Shown here: piece by piece, positions 46,248 to 55,422 of the stretch
How the letters are laid out: the number at the start of each line of letters is the position of its first letter
How positions within the stretch are numbered: position 1 is the stretch's first letter
Assembly (NCBI GenBank): GCA_002424815.1
Contig: DILB01000002.1
Span: 1-64,000, forward strand
DNA length: 64,000 bases
Source of the DNA: Caryophanales bacterium UBA5603
GTDB taxonomy: Bacteria > Bacillota_I > Bacilli_A > Izemoplasmatales > Hujiaoplasmataceae
Direction: 5' to 3'
The notes under the pieces: generated by a model
Told to the model about the DNA's origin: nothing
Database searches by the model: none
What the model saw: the letters and a program-made list of their open reading frames with translations, nothing else
Made by a program: the position numbers and the translations under genes

Positions 46248-47102
46248 ATGTACCTAATATCAAATTATCACACTCATACCGAGTTATGTGGTCACGCCAC
46301 CGGTATGAGCGAAGAGTATGTTTTAGAAGCAATTAATCAAGGATATCTAGAAATCGGCTTCTCAGATCACGGACCAATTCCGCCCAATTTCATGTCTGAA
46401 TCAGAATACAAAATTAATCAATTAGATATGCAGATGGATGAAAAATTATATAAAGGCACTTATCTTACGGACATTGAAAAGTCGATTAATAAATATGGTA
46501 AAATCATTAAAATATACAAGGGACTTGAAGTAGAATACCTATCTGGTCACGATGATTTTTATAGAAATCTTTATGAAGAATTAGATTATTTATCATTAGG
46601 TGTTCATTATTTTGAAGACGGCATAAAGACATATAATTCTTATTTTTTAATGGACGAATATAGAATAAATCAATATGCAGAAACGGCATGTAAAGCAATG
46701 AGTACTGGTTATTTTAAAATATTAAATCACCCAGATTTATTTTTAATGAATTACATAAATAAAAAAGGAAATAGGAACTTTGATAGATCCGCAAAAGAAG
46801 CTTCAATAGTAATAATTGAAGCTGCGATAAAATACAATGTTGTATTAGAATTAAATTCTGGCGGAGTCAGAAAAGGAAAACATAAAGTTGGTAATCTCGA
46901 AGAATATTTATACCCAAGAAGTGAATTTTGGAAGTTAGTAGCCAGATATAAAGAGGCCAAAATTATTATCGGTTGTGATGCACACAAACCAGAAGAACTA
47001 TGTGATAAAGCTGTTATTGACACAATAAATTTCTCAAAAAAGTATAATCTAATAACATTGACTAGTATGAAGATGAAAAAAACATATGAAATGCTAAAAT
47101 AA
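46248..47102 (+). CDS. Histidinol-phosphatase family PHP phosphoesterase
   Basis: This 284-residue PHP-fold phosphatase is like HisJ/HisK. Metal-binding motifs: YHTHTELCGHA at residues 6-16, GFSDHGPIP near 38, KGLEVEYL near 88, LGVHYFE near 117, LNHPDLF near 160 and GCDAHKPEE near 243. Length matches histidinol phosphatases, but no other histidine gene is near, so the true substrate could be another sugar or amino-acid phosphate. GGAGG precedes the ATG. Confidence 0.87.
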   Translation: MYLISNYHTHTELCGHATGMSEEYVLEAINQGYLEIGFSDHGPIPPNFMSESEYKINQLDMQMDEKLYKGTYLTDIEKSINKYGKIIKIYKGLEVEYLSGHDDFYRNLYEELDYLSLGVHYFEDGIKTYNSYFLMDEYRINQYAETACKAMSTGYFKILNHPDLFLMNYINKKGNRNFDRSAKEASIVIIEAAIKYNVVLELNSGGVRKGKHKVGNLEEYLYPRSEFWKLVARYKEAKIIIGCDAHKPEELCDKAVIDTINFSKKYNLITLTSMKMKKTYEMLK

Positions 47103-48077
47103 ATATTATAAATTATCAGAAATCACATCAAAAAATAAATATAATATGCTAATTTAACAGCCAATTCTAGAGATAAATTATATTTTATTAATAAAAAAAT
47201 TAATAATTATGACGCGAAACAATTCATTAATTACTTTATAAAGATATGTATACTATAACGTGAGTGATAATATTCCTCCTTAATAAAATGTTAAATATTG
47301 TTTTTTTATGCCTAAAACTGGCGCTATAATATATATAATACAATTATTTTTTTGATATAATATTTTCACATATTTTCTCTATTTTTAACGATATTTTATT
47401 TTTTTTAGGGTGTTTTTTAGATATTTGCTTAATAGTTATTTTACGAAATTGTATAAGTTCATCTTATTATACTGATTATTTATATTTTTGTAATTATTCA
47501 CATATTTGATTATCAATATAAAAATAGCATGTTAACCGCTAGAAATAGACATTTTACTAATACCTATATCTCTATTTTTATCGATCTTTTTTTATTTTTT
47601 ACGCATGTATATTATTCTAATAATTATATAATCCATTTTTTTATTAATCTATTATTTAATTATTTTTTATTGATCTTTTATATCTGTTTTGTTTTTTTAT
47701 GCTTAAACATTTCTTAAAGCCGTTTTATGTCTTTCTATAATTTATCGATTTTTTATATTCTATTCTACAAATTTTTATCATCCATTATAATTGTTTCTAA
47801 TATGAATTACATATGGTTTGTATATGTTTCTATTTTACTTAATCTTAAATTCTCTTTATCTATTAAAAATAATTATTATATTTTTATCTTGTTTTTTTAT
47901 TTAACTATTCCAATTATTAATTTCCCATTTCAATTTTATTTTTCGCTACTTTTTTATGACTTTGAATTTATAATGTATTTTAATATTTTAATTTTTTTCT
48001 GTAATCATGATGTTATATTTTTTATACCATTTTCTTCCGTTCATTTATTACATATTCTTTCACTTGGTTTCTTTCAT
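47103..48077. other. Second AT-rich gene-poor region
   Basis: About 1 kb of A/T-dominated, T-rich sequence. Open frames at 47529-47717 and 47727-48161 exist, but they encode only Phe/Ile/Tyr/Leu-rich strings expected from T-rich DNA and lack ribosome sites. CTAGAAATAGACATTTTA at 47539-47556 resembles the repeat in the 36.6-38.4 kb region. TTTATGCYTAAA occurs near 47305 and 47697, and also near 37978. Confidence 0.6.
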
Positions 48078-48106
48078 TTGACTCGATATTGCTTTCGGTA
48101 TATAAT
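48078..48106 (+). promoter_or_regulatory. Promoter of the HMA-domain gene
   Basis: TTGACT (48078-48083) and TATAAT (48101-48106) are 17 bp apart, 20 bp before the start codon. Confidence 0.85.
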
Positions 48107-48126
48107 TATCGATAGAGGTGTTTATA

Positions 48127-48333
48127 ATGAAAAAAGCAATTATAGAAGGCATGTGCTGTGAGGGATGTGCAAAAGATGTAAAATTTATACTTTCTAATAT
48201 TTATGGCATTTCTGATATAAACGTTTCATTGTCTGGTGGGTATGCAACGTTTGAAGGATTTGTGTCTAAAGAAGTTATATCAAGTTGTCTCTCTCAAGAA
48301 GGATACCGATTAATAGATATCCAAAAAATGTGA
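48127..48333 (+). CDS. Heavy-metal-associated domain protein (CopZ-like)
   Basis: This is a 68-residue single HMA domain. The metal site is GMCCEGCA near residue 8, which fits GMxCxxC with an extra cysteine in the x position. The rest follows the fold: VKFILSNIYGISDINVSLSGGYATFEG and a final YRLIDI strand. Such proteins carry copper(I) or other soft metals to ATPases or regulators. No copper ATPase or CsoR is in the window. AGAGG lies eight bases before the ATG, and the promoter is strong. It is monocistronic with a terminator. Confidence 0.88.
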   Translation: MKKAIIEGMCCEGCAKDVKFILSNIYGISDINVSLSGGYATFEGFVSKEVISSCLSQEGYRLIDIQKM

Positions 48334-48344
48334 TTTTTTTATTC

Positions 48345-48366
48345 AAGCTCTCATGAGCTTTTTTCT
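48345..48366 (+). terminator. Terminator after the HMA gene
   Basis: AAGCTC (48345-48350), loop TCAT, GAGCTT (48355-48360), then T residues. Confidence 0.88.
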
Positions 48367-48387
48367 TTCTGTTAAATTTTGTTTTCC

Positions 48388-48418
48388 TTGACTATTAATG
48401 GTAAATGTATAATAATAT
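48388..48418 (+). promoter_or_regulatory. Candidate tRNA-Trp promoter
   Basis: TTGACT at 48388-48393 is followed by overlapping TATAATAATATT at 48408-48419. Spacing of 16-19 bp depends on which hexamer serves as the -10. Confidence 0.5.
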
Positions 48419-48431
48419 TAATAGGCTCTTT

Positions 48432-48506
48432 AGGGATGTGGTGTTAACGGTAGCACGACAGTCTCCAAAACTGTTTGTACGGGTTCGAATCCTGTCATCC
48501 CTGCCA
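48432..48506 (+). tRNA. tRNA-Trp (CCA)
   Basis: Acceptor AGGGATG/CATCCCT, anticodon stem ACAGT/ACTGT with loop CTCCAAA, anticodon CCA, discriminator G, CCA tail encoded. No TCA-anticodon Trp tRNA is seen, in keeping with TGA as stop. Confidence 0.95.
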
Positions 48507-48772
48507 CTTCAAAATATTAAACTGTGCATTTTTACACAGTTATTTTTATTTGATAATTATAGATATTATGAAGCACATACCGAATTTGCTTCATTTACTT
48601 TCAACCTCTATCGGATTAATAAAATTAATGATCAATCTAAATAATTTTTAAAAAAATAAAAAAAAATTATTAAGCGCTATTTACATAATAAAAAATAATG
48701 TATAATGAAATAAATAATATCCATTGAACGCAAATTTTTTGTTATTTATTTTTTGAAGAGGAGGACATCGAA
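48507..48772. other. AT-rich spacer after tRNA-Trp
   Basis: A weak hairpin TGTGCATTTTTACACA (48523-48538) follows tRNA-Trp and may end its transcript. TATAAT near 48702 may start the next gene. No coding sequence is seen. Confidence 0.5.
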
Positions 48773-49066
48773 ATGAAGACTAGCCATAGAATCAAATCAT
48801 TACGTGGTGTTGACGAACTTCAAGACAAAGTTGTTGAAGAAGTTTTAGAAGCTTATTATTTTCTTAGGCGGCAAGATGAAATTGAAACAATTAAAGCAAC
48901 TCTCGCTATCATTGGGGAATATAAAGATATGACGAGTGTTTATTGTGCCAACTGTCAAAAAGATCACTTTTGCGACAATTGTTTTCCTATGAAGAAACGT
49001 GAAATATTTGAAACAATTGAAGAAATTCTTAATGATCAGATGAACAATTTGCCAGATATTTACTAA
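48773..49066 (+). CDS. Small Cys-rich protein of unknown function
   Basis: This is a 97-residue soluble, acidic, helical protein. Residues about 62-76 hold CANCQKDHFCDNC, two CxxC pairs six residues apart, a likely zinc or iron-sulfur site. Flanking segments look helical (EEVLEAYYFLRRQDE; REIFETIEEILNDQ). GAGGAGG precedes the ATG. It is monocistronic with a terminator. I do not recognise a family. Confidence 0.75.
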   Translation: MKTSHRIKSLRGVDELQDKVVEEVLEAYYFLRRQDEIETIKATLAIIGEYKDMTSVYCANCQKDHFCDNCFPMKKREIFETIEEILNDQMNNLPDIY

Positions 49067-49099
49067 TTCGATTTTTCAATTATATTGTATAAAGTTTCT

Positions 49100-49122
49100 A
49101 AGTCGCATCTGCGGCTTTTTTA
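49100..49122 (+). terminator. Terminator
   Basis: AAGTCGCA (49100-49107) pairs with TGCGGCTT (49110-49117, one T-G pair), then T residues. Confidence 0.85.
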
Positions 49123-49203
49123 TATTTTTAAGCATATGTTTTACTATCTTTTTTGGTCTATAATGATATAATATATTTGCTTTAGATTGAAGGTGATTTA
49201 TAA

Positions 49204-51540
49204 ATGCAGAAAATAGAATTGTTAGCTCCTGCAGGAGATTGGGAGGCTCTTGTTGGTGCAATCAATGCAGGTGCAAATGCTATATATTTAGCAGGCAAGA
49301 AATTTGGAGCGAGATCGTCAGCCCCTAATTTTTCCGAAGAAGAGATTGAAGAAGCGATTAGATATGCACATTTAAGAAATGTTTTAATATACGTTACAAT
49401 TAATACATTGATCTATGATGATGAAATTGAAGAATTGTTGCGTTACACCGATTTTTTGGTTAATAATCATGTTGATGCATTGATAATACAAGATTTGGGT
49501 ATCATGGACTTATTTCTACATCGTTATCCTGACACGGATATCCACGCTTCAACTCAGATGAATACAATGAATGTTGATCAAGCCAAACTTCTTAAGGCTC
49601 TAGGAATCAAACGGATTATTCTCGCAAGAGAAGTTTCAATTGATGACATAAAAGAAATAAAAAATGCTGTTGATATAGAATTGGAAGTATTTGTTCACGG
49701 AGCTTTATGTGTCTCTTATTCTGGAAATTGTTTTTTTTCTTCAATGATTGGAGGGCGCTCTGGTAATAGAGGAGAATGTGCTCAACCCTGTCGCCTACCT
49801 TATTCTTTGTTAAAAGAGGAAAATGTCCTCGAAGAAAATACGTATTTGATGTCTACAAAAGATTTAATGACCATAGAAAGAATAGATGAACTTATAAACG
49901 CTGGTGTTACTTCTATGAAGATTGAAGGTCGTATGAGGAAAGCTGAATATGTCATTCAATCTGTATTATCATATCGTAAAGCTATAAATAACCATTATGA
50001 AAAAAATAACATTAATTTGGGTGACGAAATTATAAAATTAAAGAAGGTCTTTAATCGCGAATACACAGAGGGATATTTATTTAATTCGGATCCAAAAACT
50101 ATAAATAACCCCTATCGACCAAATCATATGGGTGTTTTTATTGGAGAAGTAACAGATTATAAAAGCGGAAAAGTTTCAATTAAACTTGAAGAATCGATTG
50201 GTCTTAATGATGGAATAAGATTCGTTGGTACAAAAGATTTTGGGTTGGGAATATCAAGAATACTCAAAGATAATCAGACATATAAATATGCATCAAGCGG
50301 ACAAACAATAATGATTGATTCTCCACAACAAATTGAAGTTGGTTCAAAGGTTTTTAAAACATTAGATGCAGAATTAGAGAAAACTTTAAAAGAATATTTA
50401 GATGTAAATATGAAAATAATTTTCATCTCCGGAGAAATCAAGGCGTATGTTGGTGAACCAATTTTAATGAGAGTTATAGATGATCAAAATACAATCTATG
50501 AAATCAACTCCGAGTATGTAATAATGGCTGCAAAAAATAAACCAATTTTAAAAGAAGATATAATTCATCATATGACTAAATTTGGAAACACACCTTTTGA
50601 ATGGTCTTCACTGGTTGTTGATACAGATTCAAATGGTTTTATTCCAGTTAAAATTTTGAATGATTTAAGGCGCGATATTACTGACACAATTACAAAAAAT
50701 AGAATAAACCTAAAACCTAAAACTATCATTAAAACCAATGTAAAAGGATCGACTCCTTTGAATCTGGATACACCTCAAATTATCGCAAATGTTTTAACAA
50801 AAGATCAAAATCGGGCAGTCAAGGATGCTGGTTTTAGAAATATTTATATTAACGAGGATTTAATAAGTTTTTTACCATTAGAAAATCATAATAATATAAT
50901 TGTTAAAAAACGCCGAATATGGAGAAATACCGATATAATTTCTTCTCAAAAAAACTTGGCTATATCTGATGTTGGTCACTTGTATTCAAGGGATAAATTA
51001 TCGAATATTATTACTGATGAATTTCTTAATGTAACAAATAGATACTCCCTTAATTTTCTCTATAAAATGGGTGTTAAACGTGTGACTGTCTCGCCTGAAA
51101 TGACTAAAACCCGGATAGAAACCCTAAAAAATAATTTTTTTATCGAGTTCAATTGGGAGCCAAATCTAGAGAAAAATGTTTATGGACATGAAGAATTAAT
51201 GATATCTAAATATTGCCCAATCGCAAAAACTTATAACACTTCACCTCAGTGTAATTTGTGTCAGATAAATCAATATTATCTCCTCGATCGCATGAATGCT
51301 AAATACCCACTAGTAAATGATGGTATTTGTAACATAAAAGTTCTACATTCTAAGCCTCTTAACCTTATTGATTACTTACCTTATTTACTAAGTATTGGTA
51401 TTAATTCATTACGACTTAATTTTACAATAGAAGACTACAATACTACTTACAAAATTGCATTTGCTTATCTAAATTCCTTTAATAATAAACCCTATATTCT
51501 TAATCGCGATAATGTTACAACCGGTAGATTTTTACGTTAA
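49204..51540 (+). CDS. U32 family peptidase / RNA hydroxylase homologue (RlhA-like)
   Basis: This 778-residue protein begins with the U32 TIM-barrel: ELLAPAGDWEALVGAINAGANAIYLAG, DTDIHASTQMNTMN near residue 110, and the cysteine signature GALCVSYSGNCFFSS ... GNRGECAQPC near 170-200. SMKIEGRMRKAEYV near 238 follows, then a DUF3656-type region and a C-terminal part with CxxCx clusters (CPIAKTY, CNLCQ) near 675. Characterised relatives (RlhA, TrhP) hydroxylate cytidine or uridine in RNA using prephenate; peptidase activity is doubtful. AAGGTGA precedes the ATG. Confidence 0.88.
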   Translation: MQKIELLAPAGDWEALVGAINAGANAIYLAGKKFGARSSAPNFSEEEIEEAIRYAHLRNVLIYVTINTLIYDDEIEELLRYTDFLVNNHVDALIIQDLGIMDLFLHRYPDTDIHASTQMNTMNVDQAKLLKALGIKRIILAREVSIDDIKEIKNAVDIELEVFVHGALCVSYSGNCFFSSMIGGRSGNRGECAQPCRLPYSLLKEENVLEENTYLMSTKDLMTIERIDELINAGVTSMKIEGRMRKAEYVIQSVLSYRKAINNHYEKNNINLGDEIIKLKKVFNREYTEGYLFNSDPKTINNPYRPNHMGVFIGEVTDYKSGKVSIKLEESIGLNDGIRFVGTKDFGLGISRILKDNQTYKYASSGQTIMIDSPQQIEVGSKVFKTLDAELEKTLKEYLDVNMKIIFISGEIKAYVGEPILMRVIDDQNTIYEINSEYVIMAAKNKPILKEDIIHHMTKFGNTPFEWSSLVVDTDSNGFIPVKILNDLRRDITDTITKNRINLKPKTIIKTNVKGSTPLNLDTPQIIANVLTKDQNRAVKDAGFRNIYINEDLISFLPLENHNNIIVKKRRIWRNTDIISSQKNLAISDVGHLYSRDKLSNIITDEFLNVTNRYSLNFLYKMGVKRVTVSPEMTKTRIETLKNNFFIEFNWEPNLEKNVYGHEELMISKYCPIAKTYNTSPQCNLCQINQYYLLDRMNAKYPLVNDGICNIKVLHSKPLNLIDYLPYLLSIGINSLRLNFTIEDYNTTYKIAFAYLNSFNNKPYILNRDNVTTGRFLR

Positions 51541-51556
51541 TTAAAGGTGAACAAAT

Positions 51557-53290
51557 ATGAAAAATATCTTTTCAAAAATTAAATGGTTTATTTTGGAAGA
51601 GTGGAAGTTGTATGTGCTTATGCTCTTTCTTTTGTTGTCTATTTCTCTCATCTCATTACTACCAGCACGAGTTCTAGGTAATGCAATTGATACGATTGTC
51701 TCTGGAGGACTATCTTCATCGACTTTGCTAATGCTAACTGGTTCACTCATTTTACTTCCTGTTGGAAGGTATCTCCTAAGTATGGTTTATAACTACTTGA
51801 TGAACTATGAAGGTCAAAAATTAGCTTTTAAATTGAGAAAGAAGTATTTAGATCATCTGTTTAAAATGGATTCTAAATTTTATGAAACCTATAAAAAAGG
51901 CGATTTAATATCTCGTGTTACAAACGACCTCGAGTCAATTACAACGGCAGCCACCGGATTGCTTGAAGGAATTATTTATAATTTTGGCGTCATTATTATC
52001 GCAATCGTTATTATGGGTATAACAATATCTTGGGAACTAACCGCTGTTTCTTTGACAATAATGCCAATTGGTTTAACAATTCTTAATATTATTAGGCACA
52101 ACAAACGAAAATATACAAAAATTCATCGAGAAATATATGCTGAGATGACGGAAAAAGTTTTAGAATCGGTAGAAGGAATGAAAGTAATTCGTGCGTATGT
52201 TCAAGAAGAAGAAGATTTAATAAAGCAGTATGAAGCAATAGATAAAGATATCGATTCATGGAGATATATCGTCCGTTTTGAAAACTGGTTTAATCCACTG
52301 TTTGAGATTATCTATGGGTTGGCTTATATTTTAGCATTTGGATATGGAACTTACTTGATAATTAACCAAGCAATTACAGTTGGTGATTTAGTCACATTTG
52401 TAACCTATATCGGCTTATTATTTATGCCGATTATTTCAATATCTACTATTTTCACTCAATTAAATAATGCTACGATATCAGTCAATCGATATGATGAAAT
52501 CATGCAAGCTATTGCAGAAGTTCACGATGAAAATGATTCGCTTCCTATTATTAAATTTAATAGAATTGATTTTAACAACGTGACATTTAAATATCCATTT
52601 GATAAACAGCCTGTCATTAAAAACATTGACTTTTCAATTATTAATGGTCAGACAATCGGAGTTGTTGGTCCGACAGGCGCAGGCAAGTCTACTTTAATTA
52701 GACAATTACTAAGAGAATTTAATGTTACTAGTGGAAACATTTTTATTGATGGGGTTTCAATTGAGGAATACAAGATAAATGATGTAAGAGATTTAGTAGG
52801 ATATGTTCCGCAAGAACATATGCTCTTTAAAAAGACGGTTGATGAGAATATATTGATTGGAAATCCCCGTGCGCGTTTGCAAGATCTTGATAAGGCGGTA
52901 AAAACAGCCGATTTCGAAAAAGATGTCATATATTTAACAGAAGGTATACATACGATGGTTGGCGAAGCGGGTTCGACTCTATCGGGAGGGCAAAAGCAAC
53001 GCTTATCGATTGCCAGGGCGTTAATCAAAGACCCACAGATCTTAATTTTGGATGATTCACTAAGCGCAGTTGATGCTAATACAGAAGAAAACATAATCAG
53101 TCATCTCAAAGAAACCCGACAAGGAAAAACCAATATTATCATTGCTCATCGTTTCTCTGCTATTCAAGATGCTGATCAAATTCTCGTGCTTGAAAAAGGA
53201 ATAATTACACAAAGAGGAACTCACTCTGAATTGTTAAAACAAGAAGGCTGGTACAAGCAACAATATATCCAGCAGATAACAATGAAGTAG
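51557..53290 (+). CDS. ABC exporter half-transporter, BmrC/YheI-like
   Basis: This is a 577-residue fusion of a six-helix membrane domain (1-310) and an ABC ATPase. Walker A GPTGAGKST starts at 371, the signature is LSGGQKQR (canonical), and Walker B reads LILDDSLSAVD, with Asp in place of the catalytic Glu. With the next gene it forms a heterodimer of the BmrCD type. The composite ATP site using this Walker B should be the degenerate one. It starts 16 bp after the U32 gene with AAAGGTGA upstream. Confidence 0.93.
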   Translation: MKNIFSKIKWFILEEWKLYVLMLFLLLSISLISLLPARVLGNAIDTIVSGGLSSSTLLMLTGSLILLPVGRYLLSMVYNYLMNYEGQKLAFKLRKKYLDHLFKMDSKFYETYKKGDLISRVTNDLESITTAATGLLEGIIYNFGVIIIAIVIMGITISWELTAVSLTIMPIGLTILNIIRHNKRKYTKIHREIYAEMTEKVLESVEGMKVIRAYVQEEEDLIKQYEAIDKDIDSWRYIVRFENWFNPLFEIIYGLAYILAFGYGTYLIINQAITVGDLVTFVTYIGLLFMPIISISTIFTQLNNATISVNRYDEIMQAIAEVHDENDSLPIIKFNRIDFNNVTFKYPFDKQPVIKNIDFSIINGQTIGVVGPTGAGKSTLIRQLLREFNVTSGNIFIDGVSIEEYKINDVRDLVGYVPQEHMLFKKTVDENILIGNPRARLQDLDKAVKTADFEKDVIYLTEGIHTMVGEAGSTLSGGQKQRLSIARALIKDPQILILDDSLSAVDANTEENIISHLKETRQGKTNIIIAHRFSAIQDADQILVLEKGIITQRGTHSELLKQEGWYKQQYIQQITMK

Positions 53291-53299
53291 GTATCGAAA

Positions 53300-55312
53300 A
53301 TGAAGACTATGAAAAAAGTATGGAGATATATCTCGAAATATAAAAAATTGTTGATTATTTCATTATCTGCAATGCTTCTGGTTCAAGCGCTTGGCTTATT
53401 GTCTCCTTTAATTGTAAAATCAATTCTTGATAATTACTTAGTTGGTATTGAACGACCGTGGTACCCCGTTGAATCTGCCTCAAACGATTCGGTTTTTTAC
53501 AATAACCGCTATTATTCACAAAATGCATTTAGTAACGAGGGTGTATCTATTGTAATTTACCGAGGAGGTTATTACTTTAGTGAGTCGATTGTCGAATCCG
53601 GAAACAAAAATCTCGACTCGAACACCTTAACAGTAACAACTCAAAACGGATCTATTTATTCTTACGCTGTCGAAAAAATGAATCGAGAAGATATATTAAA
53701 ATTTTATCAGCCGTTTATCTCACCATTGACGATTCTTATTATTCTTTTGTTTGTTCGATTCTTGTTGCAAGTCATTTTCACTTATATTCAACGTATTTCT
53801 ACCTCTATGATTAACGTTAACATTGTTCGCGATGCGAGAAAAGATGCAATTGCGAGTTTACAAAGGATGCCAATGTCTTATTTTGAAACTGAACCAGCAG
53901 GTAAAATAGCCAATCGAATCATTAGTGATGTTGGCGGAATGATGGGATTGTTTTCAACAATTATGAATCTATTAGTTAATGCGTCGATGGCGGTTATATT
54001 TGCTTATGTGGGAATGTTTTATCTTGATCCCAAGTTAGCATTGATAACGTTTGTAGCGTTTCCAATCATCTATTTTTGGTTAAAATATTTTGTGAAAAAA
54101 CTTAATACAATTGCTGTTAAAGTTAATGAACAAAATTCTATGATCACAGCCCAATTGAATGAGATTATTAATGGAATATCAATTTTACAAATTTTTAATT
54201 TTAAAAAACAAACCGAACAGAATTTCAATCAATTGTCTAATGAATTTATGCAAGAAAAATTAAAAGAAAATCGATTACATTTAACCATAGGTTGGAACAT
54301 GATTCGCTTAATTGGATCATTAGTTACTGCTGGAATTATCTATTATTTTGGTAATGGATATTTAACGATATCCGGATTTGTTGTTACTGCGGGTTTAATT
54401 TATGCATATAACGACTATCTTTCTAGATTGATTGAACCCGTTGGAACATTGTTTAGAGAAATAGGCAATCTGCAACATGCGATTGTGAGAACCGAACGAA
54501 TTTTTAATATTATCGATGGAGACAGAGAGGATGATTCGTTCGTAGAGATTCCTCGTTTTAAAGGGAAAATTGAATTTGATAATGTATGGTTTTCATACAC
54601 CGAAGGACATCCAGTTTTAAAAGGCATTAATCTCGTCATAGAACCAGGACAAATGGTTGGTCTTGTCGGACATACTGGATCAGGCAAATCTTCTTTAATG
54701 AGTCTATTATTAAGGTTTTATGATTTTAAAAATGGAGATTTAGGTCAAATCTTTATTGACGACGAGGACATTAACACTCATTCAAAGCGCTCATATCGAA
54801 AAAACATAGGTATTATTTTGCAAGATCCTGTTTTGTTTAAAGGAACACTCGCTGATAATATTAGATTCGGTCAAAAAAATGTTACTGATGAAGAAATTGA
54901 AGAAATAATGATTAAAATTGGCGGGAAGAAATTATTAGATAAACTCGAAGATAGAATGAAAACACAAGTTTCTCGAGGAGGAACTAATTTTTCTGTGGGA
55001 GAAAAACAAATTATTTCTTTCTGTCGGGCAGTTGTTCACAATCCTGCGATTCTGATTATGGATGAAGCGACAGCAAATATTGATACTGAGACAGAAAAAA
55101 TGATTCAAACCGCATTAGAAACCGTTGCAAAAAACAGAACTATGATTGTAATTGCTCACCGTCTTTCTACTATTCGAAATGCAAACAAGATTGTCGTTCT
55201 TGAAAATGGCATCAAAGTTGAAGAAGGAATTCATCGCGAATTATTACAAAAAAACGGTGTCTATGCGAATATATATCGTTCACAAGTAAAAACTGGGGAA
55301 AATCAAATTTGA
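53300..55312 (+). CDS. ABC exporter half-transporter, BmrD/YheH-like
   Basis: This 670-residue partner of the upstream gene has an insertion of about 100 residues (about 40-130) between helix 1 and helix 2. It is rich in Tyr/Asn/Ser and likely extracellular, as in BmrD. ATPase domain: Walker A GHTGSGKSS near 455, an altered signature FSVGEKQI, and a canonical Walker B LIMDEATANID with Glu. Thus one composite site is competent (this Walker B with the BmrC-like LSGGQ) and the other is degenerate, as in known heterodimeric multidrug exporters. The gap to the partner is 9 bp. A terminator overlaps the stop codon. Confidence 0.94.
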   Translation: MKTMKKVWRYISKYKKLLIISLSAMLLVQALGLLSPLIVKSILDNYLVGIERPWYPVESASNDSVFYNNRYYSQNAFSNEGVSIVIYRGGYYFSESIVESGNKNLDSNTLTVTTQNGSIYSYAVEKMNREDILKFYQPFISPLTILIILLFVRFLLQVIFTYIQRISTSMINVNIVRDARKDAIASLQRMPMSYFETEPAGKIANRIISDVGGMMGLFSTIMNLLVNASMAVIFAYVGMFYLDPKLALITFVAFPIIYFWLKYFVKKLNTIAVKVNEQNSMITAQLNEIINGISILQIFNFKKQTEQNFNQLSNEFMQEKLKENRLHLTIGWNMIRLIGSLVTAGIIYYFGNGYLTISGFVVTAGLIYAYNDYLSRLIEPVGTLFREIGNLQHAIVRTERIFNIIDGDREDDSFVEIPRFKGKIEFDNVWFSYTEGHPVLKGINLVIEPGQMVGLVGHTGSGKSSLMSLLLRFYDFKNGDLGQIFIDDEDINTHSKRSYRKNIGIILQDPVLFKGTLADNIRFGQKNVTDEEIEEIMIKIGGKKLLDKLEDRMKTQVSRGGTNFSVGEKQIISFCRAVVHNPAILIMDEATANIDTETEKMIQTALETVAKNRTMIVIAHRLSTIRNANKIVVLENGIKVEEGIHRELLQKNGVYANIYRSQVKTGENQI

Positions 55313-55326
55313 TTTTCCCTTTTTTC
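55296..55326 (+). terminator. Terminator overlapping the BmrD-like stop codon
   Basis: A perfect 24-bp palindrome, GGGAAAATCAAA (55296-55307) with TTTGATTTTCCC (55308-55319), is followed by T residues. It includes the stop codon at 55310-55312. Confidence 0.85.
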
Positions 55327-55422
55327 TTTATATTTGTTCACTGATTTTCTTTATTTTTTTTAAATACATATGATATAATAATAAAGACTGAAAGCGTTTT
55401 ATACGAGAGGAGAAATAGAAGC

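Noticed and set aside
47529..48161. Two open frames of 62 and 144 codons in the AT-rich region, looking like membrane proteins
   Set aside because: They consist of Phe, Ile, Tyr and Leu as expected from T-rich DNA, have no ribosome sites, and the second runs over the strong promoter and start of the HMA gene.
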